A stretch of 35,348 nt of DNA from Citreimonas salinaria (lineage in GTDB: Bacteria; Pseudomonadota; Alphaproteobacteria; Rhodobacterales; Rhodobacteraceae), in contig NZ_FNPF01000024.1 of the NCBI RefSeq assembly GCF_900107235.1, forward strand, positions 1-35,348, in the 5' to 3' direction. Made by a program: the position numbers and the translations under genes. Under the pieces are notes generated by a model. The model was not told the DNA's origin and ran no database searches. It was given only the letters and a program-made list of their open reading frames with translations. Shown in pieces: positions 7,421 to 15,279 of the stretch (its first letter is position 1; the number at the start of each line of letters is the position of its first letter).

Positions 7421-8956
7421 TCATGGTGTTCCGCGGCGATGGTTCGCGAAATCGGAACCATGGAGCTTTCGCCGCGCTGCGCGGGCCTTCAACCCGCTGC
7501 GGATGACGGTAGTGATCGTGATTAACGTCAGCGCCCAGAAGAACCATGTGATCGGTCCCCGGAACAGAATGCCGGGTGATCCGTCCGACATCAGCATCGC
7601 CTGGCGAAAGTTGTTCTCAAGCAACGGTCCCAGAATGAAGGCAATCAAGAATGGTGCGGCGGGGATCCCGAAGCGCAGCATCATGAAGCCCACCCAGCCC
7701 ATCGCGAACATCACCCCTACGTCAAAGACACTGTTGTTGACGGCATAGCCTCCGTAAACACACAGAATCAGAACGCCGGGGAACAGGACGCCGCGCGGGA
7801 TATCCGCAACGAAGCGGAATGCCCGTATCGCGACAGAGCCCACGCCCAAGAGGATCACCGAAGACATCACAAGCCCGATCAGCAGCCCGTAGATGAGGTC
7901 GACGTTTGACACGAACATCATCGGTCCGGGCTGCAATCCGTGGATCATAAAGGCGCCGATGATAATCGCTGTGATGACGTCGCCCGGGATCCCTAGGGCG
8001 AGAAGCGGAATCAGTGTGGCGCCTGCGACGCCGTTGTTGCCCGCCTCGGAGGCTGCAACGCCCTCCATCTCGCCCTTACCAAAATTTTCCTTGTTCGGCG
8101 AATTCCTTCGGGCCTCGCTGTAGGAGAGAAAGGCGGCTGGCGCGGCACCGATGCCAGGAATGCTGCCAAGCAGCACCCCGATGAAGCTGCCGCGGACAAT
8201 GGTGCGGAAGCAGGACTTGTATTCCGCAAAGGTCACCCAGTTCCCGCCCAGCTCGCGTTTCTGGCCTCCGGCCTCACGCGGAAGAAAGATCATCGTAAGG
8301 ATCTCCGGGATGGCGAAGAGCCCGATGAGAACGGCAATGAAGTTCAGGCCGCCCATCAGGTTTGGCTCGCCCAGGACGAAGCGATCCGTGCCGTAGACCA
8401 GATCCAGTCCGATTGTGGCGAGGAACAGACCCAGAATCGCGGCGAGAACCCCCTTCATCAAGCTCTCGCCGGAGACGCCGGCGATGATCGTGAGCGAGAA
8501 TACCATAAGCGTGAAGAATTCCGGAGGTCCAAAGTTCAGCGCGAAGGAAGCCAGCCAGCCCGCGAACAGGATCAATGACAGGTTGGAGATCAGGTCGGCG
8601 GTGCAGGAGGCATAAAGCGCCATTCCCAGCGCCTTGCCCGCCTTGCCCTGCGCAGCCATCGGCGCACCGTCGAGGATCGTCGCACTCGAGGCAGGGGTGC
8701 CCGGCGTCTTGATCAGAATGGCGGGGATGGACCCGCCGAAGATGCCGCCCTTGTAGACCCCCAAAAGAAGCAGGATGCCGGTCAGCGGCGCCAGGGCAAA
8801 GGTGAAAGGCAGCGTGAGCGCCACTGCCATCGTTGCCGAGAGACCCGGTATGGCGCCGGCCACCACGCCGACGCATATTCCTACTGCGAGTGCGAGGATG
8901 CTCTCGAGGTTGGCAACCAGCGCCAATCCCGCCAGGACGTTGTCGGCAAAACTCAC
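7421..8956 (-). CDS. tctA: Tripartite tricarboxylate transporter, large permease TctA
   Basis: The 511-residue membrane protein is read from GTG 8956. The GTG overlaps the tctB stop (GTGA), so translation is coupled; the frame continues upstream only as a shadow of tctB. It has the family's paired motifs AIPGLSATMAVALTLPFTF (about 30-48) and the repeat-related GSIPGIGAAPAAFLSYSEA (about 265-283), plus LLGVYKGGIFGGSIPAILIKTPGTPAS. About twelve hydrophobic segments are visible. TctA forms the transport channel that works with the small subunit TctB and the periplasmic receptor TctC to import tri- or dicarboxylates, and in sulfolactate users (SlcHFG) a sulfonate. The neighbouring exporters make a sulfonated substrate plausible. 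Confidence 0.92.
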   Translation of the reverse strand: MSFADNVLAGLALVANLESILALAVGICVGVVAGAIPGLSATMAVALTLPFTFALAPLTGILLLLGVYKGGIFGGSIPAILIKTPGTPASSATILDGAPMAAQGKAGKALGMALYASCTADLISNLSLILFAGWLASFALNFGPPEFFTLMVFSLTIIAGVSGESLMKGVLAAILGLFLATIGLDLVYGTDRFVLGEPNLMGGLNFIAVLIGLFAIPEILTMIFLPREAGGQKRELGGNWVTFAEYKSCFRTIVRGSFIGVLLGSIPGIGAAPAAFLSYSEARRNSPNKENFGKGEMEGVAASEAGNNGVAGATLIPLLALGIPGDVITAIIIGAFMIHGLQPGPMMFVSNVDLIYGLLIGLVMSSVILLGVGSVAIRAFRFVADIPRGVLFPGVLILCVYGGYAVNNSVFDVGVMFAMGWVGFMMLRFGIPAAPFLIAFILGPLLENNFRQAMLMSDGSPGILFRGPITWFFWALTLITITTVIRSGLKARAARRKLHGSDFANHRRGTP

Positions 8957-9444
8957 GGCAACCTCACATAGTGGCCTTGCGGGATCGAGACTCCCGCGAC
9001 ATGGACGAAGAACGCGTAGAGGACTAGCGGCACGCAGATCGCCGCGACGACCGAAATCACCCGGTGCTGGGTCCGCACCAGAAGGCCCACCGCAATAAAC
9101 GCGGGAATTGATGCCCAGACCATCCCGATCCGGGGGATCGCGAACAGGTAAAGCACCATCAGCACTGCCATTGCCGCTAGTCTTGCCCAGCTGCCGCGTT
9201 CCGCCGGGATCGGTGCCGCCTCTGGCGGCGGCGCCGGTTTCAATGCCACAGAGGAGGCGATCAGGCCGAGGCCGATCAGCACCATCAAGCCCGCGAGGAT
9301 GGACGGCCAAAAGACCGGCGACAGGACGACCCGTGACACATTACTTGGCGAGGTGATGCCGTAAGGGATTCCCACGAGCAACAGAAAGACGCCAACCAAG
9401 ATTGCCGCCGCGCCTATTCCCACCTCAGTTCTGCTATAGTTCAC
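8953..9444 (-). CDS. tctB: Tripartite tricarboxylate transporter, small permease TctB
   Basis: The 163-residue protein has four hydrophobic segments (about 9-27, 42-64, 88-104 and 108-150, the last a pair), the usual TctB topology and length. The N-terminus NYSRTEVGIGAAAILVGVFLLL resembles the family's opening helix. It lies between the receptor gene (70-base gap) and tctA (4-base stop/start overlap), giving the standard C-B-A order. TctB is poorly conserved, so the call leans on topology and position. Confidence 0.85.
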   Translation of the reverse strand: MNYSRTEVGIGAAAILVGVFLLLVGIPYGITSPSNVSRVVLSPVFWPSILAGLMVLIGLGLIASSVALKPAPPPEAAPIPAERGSWARLAAMAVLMVLYLFAIPRIGMVWASIPAFIAVGLLVRTQHRVISVVAAICVPLVLYAFFVHVAGVSIPQGHYVRLP

Positions 9445-9514
9445 GAAAGAAGCCTTTCTGCCAGAGAACGCGCCGGAGTAGCCCCCGGCACGTCTTCGTT
9501 ATGTCACGAGCGGA

Positions 9515-10498
9515 TCAGCCCTCGACGCGCATATCCAGCTCTTCCACCAAATTCCGGAAGACTTCATACTGGTTGTTGATGAACTCCTGGGACTCTTCCG
9601 GAGGCATCAGCCGGATGACGGAGCCCATCGTTTCCATCTGATCACGGAACTTGTCATTCTGCACGGCCTCGCCGAGCCAGCCCGCCCAGGCATCCGCAAT
9701 GTCGTCTGGTAGGTCAGCCGGGCCCGCAATGCCGGTCCAGCCGACCAGCTGCTCCAGCGCTGGCTTGCCCAGATCGGCAGATGTTGGCGCATCGAACCCT
9801 TCGACAGGTTCAGCCGTGGTGACCATCAGCGGCCTGAGCTGCCCGTTGGCGACGAAGTTCGCGAGTGCCGACGTGTTGGTGCATACGAACGTCGCCGTAC
9901 CGTTGAGTACCGCCGTCGCGGCCTCGCCACCGCCGCCGAGTGGAATATGAACGGCGTCCTCCAACGGGTTCTCGACACCGAACTCCGACAGCACCATCGC
10001 GCCGGCGATGTGCAGGAGTGTGCCTACGCCAGACGAGCTGAACCTGACCGATCCCGGCTCCGCCTCGATCTTGGCCACGAGGTCGTCCATCGACTGGATG
10101 TCGGAATTGGCAGCAACCGCGCATGCGACAGGATTGATCTCGTAGACGCCAACGAAACGGAAGTCCTCCAGCCCGTAAGGCAGCGTCTCTTTCATCGCGG
10201 GGCTCACCGTGTGCGAACCAACTCGCGCAAACAGCATCTTGTATCCGTCTGGCGCGGCATTCTGGACTGCGACCGAACCGATTGCACCGCCCGCACCCGC
10301 GCGATTGGTCATGATCAGCGGACGGCCGACGGCCGTGGAAAGCGGCTCCGCGATAGCCCGTGCCGAGATATCTGTTGCCCCACCCGGCCCATACGGGATG
10401 ATCATGTCAATTTGCCGTTCAGGATAATCCGCCAGCGCCGCCGAGCCGACGAGTGCTAGTACGGTTGCGCCGAACGCACCTGTTACGTTGAATTTCAT
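9515..10498 (-). CDS. tctC: Periplasmic solute receptor TctC (Bug family)
   Basis: The 327-residue protein starts at ATG 10498, twelve bases after the start of a gggagg ribosome site. Residues 1-23 form a classical signal peptide ending ALA before DYPERQIDMIIPYGPGGATDISAR, the Bug-family opening with the P-x-G-P-G-G-x-x-D loop that binds a carboxylate through water contacts. Later motifs include NRAGAGGAIGSVAVQNAAPDGY (about 62-83). It delivers the substrate to TctAB. It heads the tctCBA-ThDP-enzyme operon and is divergent from a LysR gene. Bug receptors bind many small dicarboxylates, so the ligand cannot be read from sequence. Confidence 0.92.
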   Translation of the reverse strand: MKFNVTGAFGATVLALVGSAALADYPERQIDMIIPYGPGGATDISARAIAEPLSTAVGRPLIMTNRAGAGGAIGSVAVQNAAPDGYKMLFARVGSHTVSPAMKETLPYGLEDFRFVGVYEINPVACAVAANSDIQSMDDLVAKIEAEPGSVRFSSSGVGTLLHIAGAMVLSEFGVENPLEDAVHIPLGGGGEAATAVLNGTATFVCTNTSALANFVANGQLRPLMVTTAEPVEGFDAPTSADLGKPALEQLVGWTGIAGPADLPDDIADAWAGWLGEAVQNDKFRDQMETMGSVIRLMPPEESQEFINNQYEVFRNLVEELDMRVEG

Positions 10499-10598
10499 CT
10501 TGTTCCTCCCTGTTGTGGACACCAATGCCTCTCTGGCGCCCCCTCTCGAGTAACGAGGACAGATGAGGCAGTGGGTCACTTGACAAAGGCTAAGCATT

Positions 10599-10624
10599 AG
10601 AATTGGTTAATGATACGCAATTCT
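10599..10624. promoter_or_regulatory. Inverted repeat in the tctC/LysR divergent promoter
   Basis: The 174-base region between the divergent genes holds a 7-bp inverted repeat, agaattg (10599-10605) and caattct (10618-10624), spaced by 12 bases. A second small dyad, cttacagtaag, lies near 10634. Spacing and position fit a LysR-type operator controlling both genes. Confidence 0.45.
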
Positions 10625-10672
10625 GTTTACTCTTACAGTAAGCTATCCTTACGAAAAACCGGGGCGTCCACC

Positions 10673-11584
10673 ATGACGATACGGATGCTGAAGACCCTCA
10701 TTGCGGTGGCCGAACATGGCACGTTCAGCGCCGCTGCGGATTCCGTCTTCATCACCCATGCGGCCGTTAGTCAGCAGATGAAGGCTCTGGAAGAGGAGTG
10801 GAATCTGGCGCTGTTCGACCGATCGAAGCGGACCCCCGAGCTCACGTCGCTAGGCGCTGCCATCGTGGCAAAAGCGCGAGAGGTCGTCCATGCCTACGAC
10901 AATCTCGTGCCTTCGGTAACCTGTGGAGACTGGTTGAACGGGGAGTTGACCTTGGGAGCTGTGCCGACGACGCTGACGGGTCTTGTTCCCTCGTCAGTGG
11001 GGATGCTGAAGCGGGAGCATGCCGATCTTCATGTCAGAGTGGTTCCCGGGCTTGCCACCGATCTCATCTCTCAAGTGGAGCGGGGCGCACTCGATGCGGC
11101 GATCGTGACGCGCCCTCATGTGGTGCAGGCCAAACATGCCTGGAGAGACATCGCAGTCGAACCGCTCGTCCTTCTGGCCTCCGTGGAGTCCGAGAGCGAG
11201 GACCCGGTCTACCTGCTCGAGACCAATCCGTTCATACGCTACTCTCGTCAGGCGATCGTCGGCGGCATCATCGAGGATTGGCTGCAGAAACATGGCATCA
11301 AGGTCAGCGAGAGCATGGAGCTGGGAAATCTCGAGTCGATCGGCAGCATGGTCCTCGCGAACCTCGGCGTTTCGATCGTTCCCCGCAGCTGCGTTTCTGC
11401 GCCGAATCCACTTCCCGTCAGATGGATTTCGCTTGGTCCTTCGGCACCAACGCGGCAACTTAGTCTGGTTTCGCGCGCGGACAGCGTCAAGGTTCGGGTA
11501 TTCGAGGCGCTTCACGAGAGACTTCAGCGCGCTGTAACGGTCGGCTCGTTCTCACCGGTCCATCAATTTGGCAAACCGAATTGA
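10673..11584 (+). CDS. LysR-family regulator of the tct operon
   Basis: The 303-residue protein is read from ATG 10673 (MTIRMLKTLIAVAEHGTFSAAADSVFITHAAVSQQ), the position where the LysR helix-turn-helix should begin; an upstream in-frame ATG would add 21 atypical residues. The DNA-binding domain spans about 1-60, with LALFDRSKRTPELTSLG as the wing. The effector-binding domain follows from about 90 (GELTLGAVPTTLTGLVPSSVGML). It is divergent from tctC and is followed after one base by a TauE/SafE gene on the same strand. It likely responds to the imported acid and controls both the importer operon and, with its own transcript, the exporter. Confidence 0.88.
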   Translation: MTIRMLKTLIAVAEHGTFSAAADSVFITHAAVSQQMKALEEEWNLALFDRSKRTPELTSLGAAIVAKAREVVHAYDNLVPSVTCGDWLNGELTLGAVPTTLTGLVPSSVGMLKREHADLHVRVVPGLATDLISQVERGALDAAIVTRPHVVQAKHAWRDIAVEPLVLLASVESESEDPVYLLETNPFIRYSRQAIVGGIIEDWLQKHGIKVSESMELGNLESIGSMVLANLGVSIVPRSCVSAPNPLPVRWISLGPSAPTRQLSLVSRADSVKVRVFEALHERLQRAVTVGSFSPVHQFGKPN

Positions 11585-11585
11585 A

Positions 11586-12326
11586 ATGACGCCGGATTTC
11601 TTAGTTTTCCTCTTCCTGGGTGCCTTATCCGGCGGCTTCATCAACGGCCTGGCCGGCTTCGGCACCGCCCTTTTGGCACTCGGCTGGTGGCTGCAAATTA
11701 TGCCGCCAGTCGAGGCCGTCGCGATTGCTCTGGCGATGTCAGTGATCAGCGGCGTACAAGGAGTCGTGCTCGTCCGCGGGGCCATCCACTGGCCGAACCT
11801 CGGACGCTTCCTGCTGCCGGCGCTGTTAGGCGTTCCGGTGGGCATTCAGCTGTTGGCGACGGTGGATCCCGGTTTTCTGAAGAAGGTCGTCGCGGCTTTC
11901 CTGATCCTCTACGGCGGGTTCTTTACATTCCGCAGGGAACTGCCGAACCTCCTGCGGCCGACCCCGGTGCTGGACATGGCCGTTGGATTCCTCGGAGGCG
12001 TCCTCGGCGCTGCAGCAGGTCTTTCGGGCGCTCTGCCGACCATGTGGTGTTCGCTGCGTGCTTGGACAAAGCACCAGCAACGAGCTATCCTGCAGCCCTT
12101 CAACGTCATCATCCTCGGTATCTCCGCGCTCTTGCTGGCCCTGAAGGGCGCGTACGATATGAAGGTGTTGATTGCGATCGGGGTGGCTCTGCCGGTCACG
12201 CTCGCAAGCGCGCAAGTCGGCATCATGGTCTTTAAGAGGCTGGAGGACGACAAGTTCCGCAAGCTCCTGATCGCACTTCTTTTTACCTCCGGCATCGTCC
12301 TGATGATCCGCGAGATGGTGGCTTGA
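11586..12326 (+). CDS. Second TauE/SafE family exporter
   Basis: The 246-residue membrane protein has the TSUP duplicated pattern: LGALSGGFINGLAGFGTALLALGWWLQ (about 12-38), then FLGGVLGAAAGLSGALPTMWCSLRAW in the second half (about 134-160). About eight helices are seen. ATG 11586 follows the LysR stop by one base; a TTG six codons upstream inside the LysR gene is the alternative. Coupling to the LysR gene and nearness to the tct operon suggest it exports a product such as sulfite from the tct-imported substrate. It differs clearly from the TauE/SafE protein at 1373, so it is not a recent duplicate. It ends one base before the convergent stop of the NIPSNAP gene. Confidence 0.82.
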   Translation: MTPDFLVFLFLGALSGGFINGLAGFGTALLALGWWLQIMPPVEAVAIALAMSVISGVQGVVLVRGAIHWPNLGRFLLPALLGVPVGIQLLATVDPGFLKKVVAAFLILYGGFFTFRRELPNLLRPTPVLDMAVGFLGGVLGAAAGLSGALPTMWCSLRAWTKHQQRAILQPFNVIILGISALLLALKGAYDMKVLIAIGVALPVTLASAQVGIMVFKRLEDDKFRKLLIALLFTSGIVLMIREMVA

Positions 12327-12327
12327 G

Positions 12328-12642
12328 TTATTTCACCTCAAAGAACGGTGCCGGGACCAGAAGCTTGTTTTCCACTTTGGACACCATTGGACGCATCTGC
12401 CTGGCGTAGTTCTGCCACTCCTCCGACGCCTGCAGTTGCTTTCGCCGTTCGTAACGGTCGTCGAGAGAGTCATAACCCCACATGTGCACGATCTGGTTCA
12501 GCGGACCAAAATCGGTAAAGTAGTAGCCAACCATCTTGCCCAGAATTCGCAGCTGAACCTCCATTCCCTCTGCTTCGTATAGCTTGAGGAAAGCGGGCAC
12601 TTGGCCCGCATGCAGTGTGTAAATTCGTTCGTCCACGAACAT
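12328..12642 (-). CDS. NIPSNAP family protein
   Basis: The 104-residue protein begins at ATG 12642 after aggaga. It has the NIPSNAP ferredoxin-like dimer pattern: VDERIYTLHAGQVPAFLKLYEAEG at the start, LGKMVGYYFTDFGPLNQIVHMWGYDSLDDRYERRKQL in the middle, and an EEWQNYARQM helix near the end. Bacterial NIPSNAP proteins often accompany catabolic operons, but their activity is generally unknown. It is the last gene of the operon that begins with the SdhB-like gene, 20 bases after the YeiH-like gene. A binding or monooxygenase-like role in the pathway is possible but not shown. Confidence 0.85.
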   Translation of the reverse strand: MFVDERIYTLHAGQVPAFLKLYEAEGMEVQLRILGKMVGYYFTDFGPLNQIVHMWGYDSLDDRYERRKQLQASEEWQNYARQMRPMVSKVENKLLVPAPFFEVK

Positions 12643-12662
12643 GTGTGTTCTCCTGATGTTGC

Positions 12663-13676
12663 TTAGAGAGCCGTCATTTTCACCAGCAGCAAAGCCAGCG
12701 CGGCCAGTCCCGCAGTCAGTGCCACGATCATCACGATCGCGCCGCCTCCGACATCCCCGAGGCGCTTGAGCGAAGTCTTCATTCCGAGTGCCACGATCGC
12801 CGCTGTCAAACACCACTTCGAGAACGACAGCAGCCATGCCTTCGTCGCCTCGGGCACCACTCCGTACGACCCAACGACGACGAGCGCGGAAAAGCCGATG
12901 ACGAAAAACGGAAAGGGCAAGCGGCGCCCACCCGGCGTCTCGGTCTGGCGTGCAAACACCATCGACAAGATCACCACAAGCGGCACCAGAAGTGCGACGC
13001 GAAGCAGCTTTACGAAGGTGGCCGTGTCGCCGACGTCGTCGGAGACGCTGTAGCCAGCGCCTACAACCTGGGCCACGTCATGAATAGTGGCCCCGAGGAA
13101 GACGCCGGTCGCAAGATCGGACAGTTCCAGTGCTGCGGCGATGATCGGGTAGAGGATCATCGCCAGCGTGCTCATCGCTGTGACAGCGATAACTGTGAAA
13201 ACCGTGTCGCGCTCGAGTGTGGAGTCACGTGGAAGGACCGAAGCGATGGCCAAGGCCGCCGAGGCGCCGCAAATCGCGACCGCCCCTCCCGCCAGCATCC
13301 CAAACGCAGCCCGCCGGCCAAGGAGCCACGCAATGGCGAGGCCGGAGCCGATCGTGAAGGCGACCCCTGAGACCGTTACCAGCAAAACCGCCGGACCCGT
13401 CGCCGCGATCTGCTGAACGGTGATTCCCAGCCCCAGCAACGCTACCCCGAAGCGTAGCAGCGTCTTTGACGCAAATTCTATACCCGGGAGACAGACGCTG
13501 TCGTCCTCGCTAAGGAAGCTAAAAGCCATGCCCAGCAGCAAGGCCATCAGCATCACCGGAGCACCGTAATGTTCGGACAGGAACCGGGCGGCGAGTGCAA
13601 CGGTGACAGCCGTCAGCAAGCCGGGAAATATTCCCCGTGCACTTTTTAGGGCGCTCTGAGCGCTGATATCGGACAT
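12663..13676 (-). CDS. YeiH/UPF0324 family putative sulfate (anion) exporter
   Basis: The 337-residue protein has about ten membrane segments and the family signatures LLRFGVALLGLGITVQQI (about 72-89), GGAVAICGASAALAIASVLP (about 129-148) and FLGATIHDVAQVVGAGYSV (about 192-210). This family (Cons_hypoth698) is annotated as putative sulfate exporters and is found with taurine, sulfoacetate and cysteate degradation genes. Its start codon overlaps the stop of the fumarase-beta gene by one base, so it is part of the same operon. Its presence suggests that the operon's reactions release sulfite or sulfate, which is central to the pathway proposed here. Confidence 0.85.
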   Translation of the reverse strand: MSDISAQSALKSARGIFPGLLTAVTVALAARFLSEHYGAPVMLMALLLGMAFSFLSEDDSVCLPGIEFASKTLLRFGVALLGLGITVQQIAATGPAVLLVTVSGVAFTIGSGLAIAWLLGRRAAFGMLAGGAVAICGASAALAIASVLPRDSTLERDTVFTVIAVTAMSTLAMILYPIIAAALELSDLATGVFLGATIHDVAQVVGAGYSVSDDVGDTATFVKLLRVALLVPLVVILSMVFARQTETPGGRRLPFPFFVIGFSALVVVGSYGVVPEATKAWLLSFSKWCLTAAIVALGMKTSLKRLGDVGGGAIVMIVALTAGLAALALLLVKMTAL

Positions 13677-14353
13677 CAGATGAGCTCGTCGCTCCGATCA
13701 TCGGTTTCTCCGAAGCGCTTCAGGACGGCTGGACGGGTTCCCTCGTAAGCCTTGGCAATATTCGCAGCGGTCTTCGCGTTTTCACGTTCGAACAGGCTGT
13801 TCCCCTCGAGGTCACTTTCCACAATGAAAGGGCCGAAGTTCTCGACCTCAATCACCCACATTGCCTGCGCCAGCCCAAGCTCCTTGCGCCAGTGCAGCGC
13901 GCGCACCTTCTTGACCCCCCGTCCCAGAAGAGCGCCTGTGCCGTAACCGACTGTTGTAAGGTAGATCGCACCGTTCGGCACGAAGTGGGCCCTGTAATCG
14001 GCCGAGCTCATGCCGCCCTTACCCAGGATGAGCTTAGCGCCGGATTTGGCGAACCATTTCCCGATCCACTTCGTGAAGCGGAAAGACGCCGTCGCGGTGA
14101 CCGCCCCTAGGTTGAACGTGCCGTCTTCGCGTTGCATTGCGGCTGGGGAGCAATGGAAATTGGCGGCGCTTTCCGCCGGCAGGTCCAGCGGTAGATCGGC
14201 CCCATCTTCCAGCGCCATCTTATAGACGCCCTCGCGCCCGGTATAGATGACCCCGTCGAGATAAACGACGTCGCCCAGCTTCAGTTCTGCAAGCGCTTCC
14301 GGGGCTGGATTTGTGCTCAGGCGGATTCTTCTTGGTGGCTGTGGGCGTTCCAT
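13676..14353 (-). CDS. Class I fumarase / tartrate dehydratase beta-subunit homologue
   Basis: The 225-residue protein matches the C-terminal (beta) part of iron-sulfur fumarases. It has KLGDVVYLDGVIYTGREG (about 25-42), LILGKGGMSSADY (about 109-121), GAIYLTTVGYGTGALLGRGVKKV and a final WRKELGLAQAMWVIEVENFGPFIVESDLEGNSLFE. In typical fumarases and TtdB the first segment reads T-x-R-D-x-x-H; here it is T-G-R-E-G-V-Y, and the usual GPTT-x-x-RM stretch is replaced by GAVTATASFR. The fold is conserved but catalytic-loop residues differ, hinting at another substrate. The gene overlaps the alpha subunit by 37 bases. Family assignment is firm; comparison with catalytic residues is from memory. Confidence 0.8.
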   Translation of the reverse strand: MERPQPPRRIRLSTNPAPEALAELKLGDVVYLDGVIYTGREGVYKMALEDGADLPLDLPAESAANFHCSPAAMQREDGTFNLGAVTATASFRFTKWIGKWFAKSGAKLILGKGGMSSADYRAHFVPNGAIYLTTVGYGTGALLGRGVKKVRALHWRKELGLAQAMWVIEVENFGPFIVESDLEGNSLFERENAKTAANIAKAYEGTRPAVLKRFGETDDRSDELI

Positions 14354-15279
14354 TCAACTGTCTCCCGGCGTTGATACTGTGTGAACCATTCCGGATCGGT
14401 GCGATATTCTACGCGCCCGTTGGCATAGAGCCGGGCTACCGCCCGCCGCGACGAAAGGCAGAAGGCATGGACGCTCATCTGCATGCCTCCGGTGTGGCAG
14501 TAGCCCACCTCGATGTGGCAATCTACGACCATCGATTTGCCTACGAAGCCCATCGCGCCCATGCCGATGCTGTTTCCCAGTTCCTTGAGTTCTTCCTCGA
14601 GAGCGGCAATCTTGGGATCCGGATTCCGATCTCCCACCGTGCGCAGGCAGGCCGCACGCTTGCCCAGTACCATGCAAGTGTCCTTGGAGCCGCCAAGGCC
14701 AATGCCGATGATCGCCGGCTGACAGGCAAGGCCGCGCTTTCCAAAGGCGACAAGGGAGTCGAGGTAGAACCGCTTGATGCCTTCAATGCCGTCACTCGGA
14801 AACAGCATGCGATAATCGGTGCCGAACAGCCCGCCCTTGTGAACGGTCGTCAGTTCAATCCAGTCGCTATCGGGCTCGAAGGCATATTCAATTTCGGGCG
14901 CGTTGATGCCGACATTGTTGTCGTGGTCAGTGCGCCACAGTGGATGCACGCGATTGGGGCGAAGCGGAATGTTGTTGGTGGCGTTGGCGGTCGCACGCCG
15001 CAGTGCAGCTTCCAGCCCAACCGGCCCACCTTCAAGTCGGGCCTCGTTGCCCATCTTCACATACCAGCGCGGGCAGCCAGTATCCCCGCACATCGCGCGC
15101 CGGTCCTCCTTGGCCGCCTCGTAGTTTTCGAGCATGGCCTGCAGCACGAAGGAGGAGAGATCGCCGTCCTCCACCGCCGCGGTCGCCTTCAGCCCGTCGA
15201 GGTAATCCTGCGGGATTTCGATCGCGGCTTTTTCCATCAGGACCTCGGCGGTCCTCTGTATCAGGTCGAGTGGAATCAT
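14317..15279 (-). CDS. Class I fumarase / tartrate dehydratase alpha-subunit homologue
   Basis: The 320-residue protein contains three well-placed Cys for a [4Fe-4S] cluster: C64 in RRAMCGDTG, C186 in RGLACQPAIIGIGLGG and C274 in SVHAFCLSSRR. SKDTCMVLGKRA and LEEELKELGNSIGMGAMGFVG are also family features. The enzyme should add or remove water across a C4 dicarboxylate such as fumarate, mesaconate or tartrate, one cluster iron binding the substrate. Its ATG overlaps the stop of the flavoprotein gene by four bases. Being fused into an SDH-like operon is unusual: dehydrogenation followed by hydration would act on the same molecule. Some residues around the second Cys differ from the usual P-P motif. 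Substrate is unproven. Confidence 0.85.
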   Translation of the reverse strand: MIPLDLIQRTAEVLMEKAAIEIPQDYLDGLKATAAVEDGDLSSFVLQAMLENYEAAKEDRRAMCGDTGCPRWYVKMGNEARLEGGPVGLEAALRRATANATNNIPLRPNRVHPLWRTDHDNNVGINAPEIEYAFEPDSDWIELTTVHKGGLFGTDYRMLFPSDGIEGIKRFYLDSLVAFGKRGLACQPAIIGIGLGGSKDTCMVLGKRAACLRTVGDRNPDPKIAALEEELKELGNSIGMGAMGFVGKSMVVDCHIEVGYCHTGGMQMSVHAFCLSSRRAVARLYANGRVEYRTDPEWFTQYQRRETVEWNAHSHQEESA

